Part shown: one piece after another, positions 31,641 through 38,365 of the stretch
Layout of the letters: the number at the start of each line of letters is the position of its first letter
How positions within the stretch are numbered: position 1 is the first letter of the stretch
NCBI GenBank assembly: GCA_021324175.1
Contig: JAJPJP010000169.1
Coordinates: 1-38,365, forward strand
Source of the DNA: Chitinophagia bacterium
Lineage (GTDB): Bacteria > Bacteroidota > Bacteroidia > Chitinophagales > Chitinophagaceae
Reading direction: 5' to 3'
DNA: 38,365 nucleotides
The notes under the pieces: generated by a model
Databases searched by the model: none
What the model saw: the letters and a program-made list of their open reading frames with translations, nothing else
What the model was told of the DNA's origin: nothing
Position numbers and translations under genes: made by a program

Positions 31641-33020
31641 TCACTGAACTGATATATCAATTTTCTTTGAGGGCCACTTCAATGTATATTCGTAAACAAG
31701 GCCTCGCATATAGTCATTTTCTGGGTATGGTGTCAAGTAAGCTTTTAGTTGTGTAATTTCTCCAATTGGTTGATCGGCTGCGGGCAAATATCCCATTCCA
31801 TAGAATTTTCCACGTTCAATCAGTATGCAACTTTTTTCATTCAGGTTCCTTCCCTGGTCAATCACGGTGAAAGAAGGAAGCCGCCCCCGCAACGATGCAA
31901 CAGCCAATTTTACCCGTTCATTGTAATCCAAAGCAAGCTCCTTTTGTTCGCAGGCGCACGGGCATCCGGTTTGATTGGGGCCAAGGCAACGCTCTTCGCT
32001 TGATGTTAGGAAGCACAACTTTGGACAAAGGCCGAATTCCGCCACTAATTTGCGTAGCAGGTTTTGACCTTCAGAAAACAAACAAAAAGTGTACAAGGGT
32101 TCCAGGTTCTTTTTTCTTTTTTCAATTGCCAGTCGGTGGTAACCATTCATGTCCTCAAAAAAATACAAACCATACATCTGTTCGAACCTTTTTAAACTTC
32201 TATTATATTGAGGCCATAGCCTCCTGATTTCTACACACTCCATCAGAAATGCCATCAATTCGGTTCCGCAAGCCTGGTGACTGATGGCATGTATATTTCG
32301 TAGAAATTCCTGCTTCTGGCGGTTTGGTTTGTTGTTGGAGAAGTGACCCGTCACTCGTTTTTTTATATTCTTGGCCTTACCCACATAAATCACCTTCCCT
32401 TTTTCATTATGGAAATAATAAATACCCGGTAATTGAGGCAAGAGGTCGAGCGCGTCAGTGTTAAGGTGCGGAGGAAGATACTGTTCCGGGTTATGGCTCT
32501 TTAGCATTTCCTGCACTAAATTTACCTTATCTCCAGCCACTATTCTTTCAAATAGCTTTATTGTTGCGTCTACGTCGCCACCGGCGCGATGTCGGTTAAC
32601 AATGTCAATGTTCAGTTGACGGCACAGGCTGCCCAGGCTATAGCTAGAAAGACCAGGAAACGCCTTTCTGCTGAGTCGGACTGTGCAAAGCTTTTTGGAC
32701 TTAAGATCATAGCCGCAGGATTTTAGCTGATATTTTAGGAATGAATAATCAAAGTTGACGTTGTGGGCGACAAACACTGCGTCCTCCAGCAGTTCAGATA
32801 TATCAGCTGCAATTCGTTCAAAAGTTGGGGCATAAGCAACCATGTCATCATTAATTCCTGTTAATGCCTGAATATATTTCGGTATTGGCATTCCGGGATT
32901 CACGAGAGCCTCAAATCGCTTTATTTCCTGTTTTCCATTGTGTAATACAATAGCAACTTCTGTTATCGCGTTATTGGCTGCATAGCCACCGGTAGTCTCG
33001 ATATCAACAATGGCGAACAA
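31641..33020 (-). CDS. DnaQ-type exonuclease fused to GIY-YIG (UvrC/Cho-like) nuclease
   Basis: 459 residues. No ATG is near the N-terminus. TTG at 33020 gives MFAIVDIETTGG, which matches the way family members begin; TTG at 33041 adds seven residues. Residues 1-165 are a DEDDh exonuclease: D6 and E8 in DIETTG, VAHNVNFDYSFL, and HRAGGDVDAT. Residues about 195-280 are a GIY-YIG domain (LPGIYYFHNEKGKVIYVGKAKNIKKR). The C-terminal part has a Cys cluster (GLCPKLC, RCLGPNQTGCPCACE) as in Cho/UvrC relatives. Such fusions exist in other bacteria and are thought to act in DNA repair or processing of damaged ends; this one has not been tested. It heads a minus-strand group with the lipoprotein (36 bases apart) and esterase. 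Confidence 0.9.
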   Translation of the reverse strand: MFAIVDIETTGGYAANNAITEVAIVLHNGKQEIKRFEALVNPGMPIPKYIQALTGINDDMVAYAPTFERIAADISELLEDAVFVAHNVNFDYSFLKYQLKSCGYDLKSKKLCTVRLSRKAFPGLSSYSLGSLCRQLNIDIVNRHRAGGDVDATIKLFERIVAGDKVNLVQEMLKSHNPEQYLPPHLNTDALDLLPQLPGIYYFHNEKGKVIYVGKAKNIKKRVTGHFSNNKPNRQKQEFLRNIHAISHQACGTELMAFLMECVEIRRLWPQYNRSLKRFEQMYGLYFFEDMNGYHRLAIEKRKKNLEPLYTFCLFSEGQNLLRKLVAEFGLCPKLCFLTSSEERCLGPNQTGCPCACEQKELALDYNERVKLAVASLRGRLPSFTVIDQGRNLNEKSCILIERGKFYGMGYLPAADQPIGEITQLKAYLTPYPENDYMRGLVYEYTLKWPSKKIDISVQ

Positions 33021-33144
33021 TTCAAATCGAATGTAGCGCAAAGATAGCGAGAATAGATGGCTGATGGTTTTAATCCCCCTTCTGAAAGCGACCTCCGCGA
33101 CATTTCCTCCGCGGTGAATTCGAAACCTTTTTAATTCAATATTT

Positions 33145-33258
33145 ATGAAAAAAAACTACACATTAGCTACAGTAAAAAGGGACACGCTGGCCGCAGTTAC
33201 GGTTATCGTTTACTTTTGTGCTGTGCTTTTATTCGCGTATGTATTCACAATGAGCTGA
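33145..33258 (+). CDS. Tiny single-span membrane ORF 1 (37 residues)
   Basis: ATG to TGA with the sequence MKKNYTLATVKRDTLAA, then a 20-residue hydrophobic stretch (about 17-35, TVIVYFCAVLLFAYVFT). Three positive charges precede the span, typical for an inner-membrane protein with its N-terminus in the cytoplasm. I do not recognise it. It lies between the divergent exonuclease gene and the second tiny ORF. No clear promoter directly precedes it. A real gene is supported by the domain-like composition only. Confidence 0.4.
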   Translation: MKKNYTLATVKRDTLAAVTVIVYFCAVLLFAYVFTMS

Positions 33259-33288
33259 TAATCAGAGGTATGCTTACCTAAATAATTT

Positions 33289-33318
33289 TTGACTTATAGT
33301 CGAAAAATATTAATTTTG
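33289..33318 (+). promoter_or_regulatory. Strong Bacteroidota-type promoter before the second tiny ORF
   Basis: TTG at 33289-33291 and TAATTTTG at 33311-33318 are exactly 19 bases apart, matching the -33/-7 consensus of this phylum. Transcription should start near 33325, leaving about 135 untranslated bases before the ORF at 33460. This long leader might itself be a small RNA. Confidence 0.55.
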
Positions 33319-33459
33319 TTTGGGCCATGTTGGAATAAAATGGCAATATTTTCTGATCGTCTCTTCTACTAGTAAAGGAAAAACTAATTCATTATCCCCT
33401 TAGTCCGTCCTGATGAAACCGCTTTTTTGAATCAAATGGTTTCACTTAAAATTTGAATT

Positions 33460-33573
33460 ATGAAAAAGGATATGAATTCCTGGCACCTCGGAGAAACTGC
33501 AAAGACTGCATTGATTGCAGGCGGCTTTTTGGGTTTGGTTATGCTTTTATCATACCTGTATTGGTTTGCATAA
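33460..33573 (+). CDS. Tiny single-span membrane ORF 2 (37 residues)
   Basis: ATG to TAA. The sequence MKKDMNSWHLGETAKTA is followed by a hydrophobic span (about 18-36, LIAGGFLGLVMLLSYLYWF) and ends in Ala. Length and layout match ORF 1 (37 residues, basic N-terminus, one span), though the sequences are not alike. The preceding consensus promoter at 33289 and following terminator at 33663 make it a likely expressed transcription unit. Small proteins of this kind often stabilise respiratory or transport complexes; that is only an analogy. Confidence 0.5.
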   Translation: MKKDMNSWHLGETAKTALIAGGFLGLVMLLSYLYWFA

Positions 33574-33662
33574 AGGTATTTTTATTTACGTTAAACTGAA
33601 TGTATTGAGATCAAATTTTACTCTCAAGTGTTAGGATTTTAAAAATCGAAATCGAATTTCAG

Positions 33663-33690
33663 AATTCCCCATTTTAGGGGAATTTTTTTT
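33663..33690 (+). terminator. Intrinsic terminator ahead of valS
   Basis: A perfect 8-bp AATTCCCC/GGGGAATT stem with a 6-base loop runs into eight T. It separates the tiny ORF transcript from valS. Confidence 0.85.
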
Positions 33691-33734
33691 GTCATTCACT
33701 GACCTGCCCTTCTGTGACCCTGCGCATTAATCAG

Positions 33735-33742
33735 TACTTTTG
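33735..33742 (+). promoter_or_regulatory. Likely -7 element of the valS promoter
   Basis: TACTTTTG matches TAnnTTTG and sits 31 bases before the valS ATG at 33774. It shows that an upstream in-frame start at 33714 would lie ahead of the transcript, supporting 33774. Confidence 0.5.
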
Positions 33743-33773
33743 CAACCAATTTTATTTTGGAAAAGGCATTGAT

Positions 33774-36386
33774 ATGGAACTAAGTAAGCACTATGATCCC
33801 GCTTTGGTCGAAGATAAATGGTACAAGCATTGGAACGGCAAGAAGTATTTTCAAAGTGAGCCGGATTCAGATAAAGAACCATTCACTCTGGTAATTCCTC
33901 CGCCGAATGTCACCGGTGTACTCCACATGGGACATACATTAAACGAAACCGTACAGGATATTCTGGCCAGAAGAGCCCGGAGCGAAGGATTTAACGTTTG
34001 TTGGATACCGGGCAGCGATCATGCCTCCATTGCAACAGAGGCAAGAATAGTGCAAATGTTGAAAGACCGGGGAATTGAAAAGAATTCGCTGACCAGAGAG
34101 GAATTTCTACAATATGCCTTTGAATGGACGGACAAATACAGCGGAATCATCTATAGCCAGATCAAGAAACTGGGATGCAGTGTGGACTGGACAAAAGTGA
34201 CCTTTACGATGGACGAACACTACTACAAGGCGGTTATGCGCGTGTTTGTCACCTTGTATCAAAAAGGTTTAATCTATCGGGGTGCAAGAATGGTAAACTG
34301 GGATCCGCAGGCGAAGACAGCGTTAAGTGATGAGGAGGTTGAGTACAAGGAGACTCCGGGGAAGCTTTATTACGTCAAATACAAACTAACCGATGGGGGA
34401 TCATCTGATGGCGATTTCCTGGTGGTTGCCACACAGAGGCCGGAAACGATTATGGGCGATGTAGCTGTTTGTTTAAATCCTAAGGATATCCGACAACAAC
34501 ATTTGAAAGGCAGAAAAGTAAAAGTGCCATTAGTCGATCGCGAGGTTCCTATAATTTTTGATGAGTACGTGGATCCCGAATTTGGTACAGGAGTTTTGAA
34601 AATCACTCCAGCACATGATGTCAACGATTACAACCTTGGAATAAAATACAATCTTCCTGTAATAAATACCTTAAATGAGGATGGCACACTTAGCGAATCG
34701 GCGCAGATTTATGTTGGTTTAGATCGATTCAAAGCAAGGAAAAAGGTAGTTGAGGAACTAATCAGCAATGACCTTCTGGTCAAAGAGGAAGACTACGTGA
34801 CCAGAATTGGATATTCTCAACGCACAAATGCCGTCGTTGAACCAAGGATTTCAACGCAATGGTTTCTAAGAATGAAAGAATTGGCGGTACCAGCTCTTGA
34901 GGCAGTCAACGATGGGAAAATTAAGATCCACCCGGAAGATAGGTTTATAAACACATACCGCCATTGGCTGGAAAATGTTGAAGATTGGTGCATTTCTCGT
35001 CAGTTGTGGTGGGGCCAGCAGATCCCCGCCTGGTACGACGAACTTGGCAATGTATATGTCGCTGAAAGCGAGGAGGAGGCCAAAGCGAAATCTGATGCCG
35101 TCGGACTGAATTTATTGAATAAGTCCCTTACTCAGGATAAAGACGTTCTTGATACCTGGTTTTCGTCATGGCTTTGGCCCATTGAAGTTTTTAATGGGAT
35201 AACTGAACCGGGCAATCGGTATTTCAAATATTATTATCCCACTTCAGTGCTCGTCACAGGCCAGGACATCATATTTTTTTGGGTAGCGCGCATGATCATC
35301 GCAGGATTTGAATTTGAAAATGAAAGACCCTTTCGCGATGTCTATTTTACGGGCATGGTTCGGGACAAAGAGGGGCGGAAAATGAGCAAGAGTCTCGGAA
35401 ATTCTCCTGACCTTCTTGAATTGATTAGCAAGTACGGTGCTGACGCAGTCCGGTTCGGCATCATGATTTCTTCGCCTGCAGGCAATGATTTATTATTTGA
35501 TGAAGCAAGCCTCGAACAAGGAAGGAATTTTAATAATAAGCTCTGGAACGCATTGAAGCTTGTCAGAATGTGGGAAAAAAATCATGCTGAATCCGGAGAA
35601 GAAGAAAATGACAATCTTTCGGTACAGTGGTTTGACAGCAGGCTTGAGGAATCAAAAATTGCAGTCAAAACCTTGTTCGCCGACTTTAGACTCAGCGAAG
35701 CCTTGAAACAGATCTATTCCCTCATATGGGATGATTTTTGCAGCTGGTACCTTGAATGGATAAAGCCGGAATATCAAAAACCGATCAGCAGCAATCTCTT
35801 AAAAAAGACGATTTATTTCTTCGATGAACTTCTGCTGCTTTTGCACCCATTCATGCCATTTATTACCGAAGAAATTTTCCAGACATTGAGAGGCAGGACT
35901 GATGATCTTTGTGTCAAGAAGCAGACTGATTTGCGCCAAATTAACAAGCAGGCTTTGAATTATGGTGAATTTCTCAAGAAATGCATTTCTGAAATTAGAA
36001 ATGTCAAAGCAAAGTTTGAGTTGAAATCATTTGGTTTTTTGCTGACCAGTTCGGATCAAATTCCAATGGCCGCTATACTCAGAAAGTTATTCAAAGGTTC
36101 AACCGTAAAATTGGAGACTAATTTTCCTCAAGGATTAATTCCGATCTTAATCGATGGTCAAATAATATATATCGAAGCCGAACAGGATATTCACCAAAAA
36201 GAGGACCTTGAAAAAGATCTGCATTATCAGCGAGGCTTTTTGCAGTCTGTTTTAAAAAAACTCAATAACGAGCGATTTATCCAAAATGCCAGACCCGAAG
36301 TCATTGAGCTTGAGCAAAGAAAAAAAGCCTCGGCGGAGGAAAACATCCGAAAAATTGAAGAAGAACTGGCAAAATTGAAATCGTGA
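33774..36386 (+). CDS. valS: Valine-tRNA ligase
   Basis: 870 residues from ATG at 33774. Class I signatures are HMGH at 51-54 (PPPNVTGVLHMGHTLNETVQDI) and KMSKS at 536-540 (GRKMSKSLGN). The editing domain (about 190-350) has the TQRPETIMGDVAV and TPAHDVNDY motifs that deacylate Thr-tRNA-Val. The anticodon-binding region and the C-terminal coiled-coil arm (about 800-870, rich in Lys/Glu) complete the typical ValRS layout. It charges tRNA-Val in the cytosol and is essential. It stands alone, preceded by a terminator and convergent with the next gene by 39 bases. Confidence 0.97.
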   Translation: MELSKHYDPALVEDKWYKHWNGKKYFQSEPDSDKEPFTLVIPPPNVTGVLHMGHTLNETVQDILARRARSEGFNVCWIPGSDHASIATEARIVQMLKDRGIEKNSLTREEFLQYAFEWTDKYSGIIYSQIKKLGCSVDWTKVTFTMDEHYYKAVMRVFVTLYQKGLIYRGARMVNWDPQAKTALSDEEVEYKETPGKLYYVKYKLTDGGSSDGDFLVVATQRPETIMGDVAVCLNPKDIRQQHLKGRKVKVPLVDREVPIIFDEYVDPEFGTGVLKITPAHDVNDYNLGIKYNLPVINTLNEDGTLSESAQIYVGLDRFKARKKVVEELISNDLLVKEEDYVTRIGYSQRTNAVVEPRISTQWFLRMKELAVPALEAVNDGKIKIHPEDRFINTYRHWLENVEDWCISRQLWWGQQIPAWYDELGNVYVAESEEEAKAKSDAVGLNLLNKSLTQDKDVLDTWFSSWLWPIEVFNGITEPGNRYFKYYYPTSVLVTGQDIIFFWVARMIIAGFEFENERPFRDVYFTGMVRDKEGRKMSKSLGNSPDLLELISKYGADAVRFGIMISSPAGNDLLFDEASLEQGRNFNNKLWNALKLVRMWEKNHAESGEEENDNLSVQWFDSRLEESKIAVKTLFADFRLSEALKQIYSLIWDDFCSWYLEWIKPEYQKPISSNLLKKTIYFFDELLLLLHPFMPFITEEIFQTLRGRTDDLCVKKQTDLRQINKQALNYGEFLKKCISEIRNVKAKFELKSFGFLLTSSDQIPMAAILRKLFKGSTVKLETNFPQGLIPILIDGQIIYIEAEQDIHQKEDLEKDLHYQRGFLQSVLKKLNNERFIQNARPEVIELEQRKKASAEENIRKIEEELAKLKS

Positions 36387-36425
36387 CGGATTATGGCCGG
36401 GCTTTCAGTGTCATCTTCCACCAAT

Positions 36426-38365
36426 TCATTTGCTCAGGAGGTTGATCGGAAGAATAAATTCCCATTGGTTAGGGCCGCGGCCTTCGAAGTCAGGATCGAT
36501 CAATCGACTATAGCGGATTCCAAAGCTTACAGGTAATTGATTCCACCATTTTGTATCCAGATAGCATTCCACGCCAAAGGATCGAAACTGCCTTACGTAG
36601 GGTGTCGGCGGCGAAAAATAGTCGAGCACATGAGTGTAATCATAAAAAATATTCGCGCGAGCTCTCAATATGTAAGCTACTCCACCCAAGCCCAAATCAG
36701 GATACGCGAGCGGAAAATGATAATTCGCACTTAACCGGTACATCCGATAAAAATTTTCGGCGCTATAACCGCGCGAAAACGGAAAATCATTGCTAAAGCT
36801 CACATTGTGAAGGCTGTCGTGCTGTTGGAAAGCTGCACCAAGTACCAGGCTGTTTGTTAGAGAGGCGCCAGGCAGATAAAAATACGCCGATGCGAGTAGC
36901 TGGTTGCCCTGCAGACTTGCAATAGCGCGATTATAGTTTAATGTAATTGTTTGCGCCAGCCTGGGATATATTTGCATTTGAGCTTGCTGAACCTGGTTGG
37001 TAAAAACAATAAAAGGGTCTACATAAACAAACCCCTTGGTGTTAAAAGAATCCTTATATGTTCCCCTAAAAAATCGTTCGTCATAGACCATATCGCTTCC
37101 AAATTGAATGGACCTGTAGTGTAGTCCGGCATTGTAATTCAAGGGGACGCTTAACCCCGCATTGAATTGGGACTCATTCCAAAATAGCTTGTTCAATCCA
37201 TACAGGCCATTTCGGCCAAATGTATAACTAGCGCCGGCGTCCAGCCAGGGAAACAGCTGAGCATAGGTACCATCAACTCCAATCTGCTTATAGTTTTCAT
37301 TTCTATTATAGTCAAGGAATAATTCTGATTGAAGTGTATTTAAAACATTTTCACTTACCAGGGAAAAACTATAATCAGGATCGTTTATGTAGGGTCGAAG
37401 GCTATGAATATTTATCAGATGATAAGTCTGCGAATATGGAGATACCGCATATTTCTTGAATAGGACATGATCAAGAAGATCTGCAGACGGCCCCCTAAGC
37501 GCGGTTACCGATTCATCCGATAGCGGAGAAACCCAGTCTGCATTTGTGAGAGGCAAAAACTTCACATTTTTTGAATACTCGAAACTCATTCTGTATCCCA
37601 CCGCACTAAATGTCGAAAAAGCCAATTTTCCGTCTGTCAATTGCAAACCATAATTTCCAGTTGTTGAATGGTTGCCAGGCACAAGAATTTCGAACAGACC
37701 TTGTGGTGTGTATGCAAACATGCGGTCATATCCTCCTTTCGTGGCGGTGAAACAAATCGTGTCGCCGTACACTGAAGGGAATCCTACAACGTTCATGCTG
37801 AAAGGCGTAATATATTCAACTTTTCCGTCCTCCGGATTTACGATTGCCATTGCCATCTCGCCTGCTTTATTTCTCACCGCAGCAGCGATTAATTGATCTT
37901 TATAGAATTTTGGGTAGGTGTAGAACAAACCTTCGAGATTTGGAATAGCTTTTTCAATATTTCCGGTCTTCGAATCGAGAATCAATAGCTGGCACGCGCC
38001 ATTGAGCGCGACCCTGGCAACGACTACATGAAGTCCATCTGCTGATATGTCCGGTGCAAAAAATTTAGTAGCTGAAGTAATCTTCCTGTCGACCCCCGTC
38101 CGGAGATCGAGCAGCCGAACCACACTATAATCCCGCCAATTCCATCTCGAGTCGGATTCATACGCTGAATAAACTATTAGACTATTTCGATAAGAAAAAT
38201 AATTATCGAGTGAAATTCTTTTTGCGTAAAGAGATTTTTCCCTTTCTGTCGATAGATTGTATAATATAAAATGTGGTATCTTTTTATAGGAACTGCGAAC
38301 AAGGATGACCTGCTGCGATCCTGCCCATTGCGGAAATTCTTCGCTGGAAGTAAAATGCTTGTGCA
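36426..38365 (-). CDS. TolB-like propeller plus beta-barrel protein, N-terminus outside window
   Basis: The minus-strand frame stays open to base 38365, so the gene begins beyond the window; 645 residues are visible. The GTG at 38123 is an internal Val. The N-terminal visible half has WD40/PD40-like strands (FAPDISADGLHVVVARVAL, LLILDSKTGNIEKAIPN), as in TolB-type propellers. From about 330 residues before the end, alternating aromatic strands and loops (FGRNGLYGLNKLFWNESQFNAGL, LGGVAYILRARANIFYDYTHVLDY) resemble an outer-membrane barrel, ending with WEFILPINLLSK. It is probably an exported envelope protein. Some Bacteroidota proteins of this build carry an N-terminal peptidase domain, which cannot be checked here. 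Confidence 0.75.
   Translation of the reverse strand, partial: HKHFTSSEEFPQWAGSQQVILVRSSYKKIPHFILYNLSTEREKSLYAKRISLDNYFSYRNSLIVYSAYESDSRWNWRDYSVVRLLDLRTGVDRKITSATKFFAPDISADGLHVVVARVALNGACQLLILDSKTGNIEKAIPNLEGLFYTYPKFYKDQLIAAAVRNKAGEMAMAIVNPEDGKVEYITPFSMNVVGFPSVYGDTICFTATKGGYDRMFAYTPQGLFEILVPGNHSTTGNYGLQLTDGKLAFSTFSAVGYRMSFEYSKNVKFLPLTNADWVSPLSDESVTALRGPSADLLDHVLFKKYAVSPYSQTYHLINIHSLRPYINDPDYSFSLVSENVLNTLQSELFLDYNRNENYKQIGVDGTYAQLFPWLDAGASYTFGRNGLYGLNKLFWNESQFNAGLSVPLNYNAGLHYRSIQFGSDMVYDERFFRGTYKDSFNTKGFVYVDPFIVFTNQVQQAQMQIYPRLAQTITLNYNRAIASLQGNQLLASAYFYLPGASLTNSLVLGAAFQQHDSLHNVSFSNDFPFSRGYSAENFYRMYRLSANYHFPLAYPDLGLGGVAYILRARANIFYDYTHVLDYFSPPTPYVRQFRSFGVECYLDTKWWNQLPVSFGIRYSRLIDPDFEGRGPNQWEFILPINLLSK

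Noticed and set aside
36426-38123. A gene starting at GTG 38123 on the minus strand
   Set aside because: The same frame stays open to the window edge and upstream codons look coding, so this is an internal Val.

Overview
The window reads as a chromosomal segment of a member of the Bacteroidota, most likely Chitinophagaceae or a close relative. The evidence is: two SusC-like or FecA-like outer-membrane receptors, a secreted protein with a type IX secretion C-terminal tail, an OmpA protein with thrombospondin type 3 repeats, a LytS/LytTR two-component pair, starts without clear Shine-Dalgarno sequences, and several upstream boxes matching the Bacteroidota -7 element TAnnTTTG. I see no phage, insertion sequence, CRISPR array or rRNA. 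The family-level placement is inference.

Layout. 1-2712 is the 3' part of a TonB-dependent receptor. 2908-4667 encodes a LytS-type histidine kinase and a LytTR response regulator that overlap by 4 bp. 4668-4889 is a dense regulatory gap with three hairpin-plus-T-tract structures, the last touching the start codon of an ALDH7-type aldehyde dehydrogenase (4890-6413). 6522-11683 carries an OmpA/TSP3 protein, a subtilisin-like protease with a very large insert, a DinB-fold protein and a YbjJ-like MFS transporter. 11915-14062 (minus) is a Prc/Tsp-type C-terminal processing protease. A tRNA-His (GTG) lies at 14192-14266, followed by a DUF445 membrane protein.

15008-17680 is an OMP_b-brl_3-type receptor, convergent with a DUF4407 membrane/coiled-coil protein (minus). 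Then come topoisomerase I (topA), a SirB1/transglutaminase-like protein, and a large T9SS-exported surface protein. 26304-28737 encodes a GMC flavoprotein with a Cys cluster and its gluconate-dehydrogenase subunit 3 partner. A small minus-strand gene of unknown function precedes clpS and aat, which together form an N-degron pair. Next, on the minus strand, are an esterase, a lipoprotein and a DnaQ exonuclease/GIY-YIG fusion. A 750-bp gap holds two 37-codon single-membrane-span ORFs, then valS. The window ends inside a minus-strand gene with a TolB-like propeller and a beta-barrel-like C-terminal half.

Most genes are housekeeping or cell-envelope functions. Clear functional pairs are the kinase/regulator, the GMC/subunit 3 dehydrogenase, and ClpS/Aat. 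The least explained parts are the hairpin series ahead of the aldehyde dehydrogenase, the two tiny membrane ORFs with their own promoter and terminator, and short decayed-looking or structured stretches at 22967-23068 and 29100-29235. I did not find a clearly new multi-gene system.
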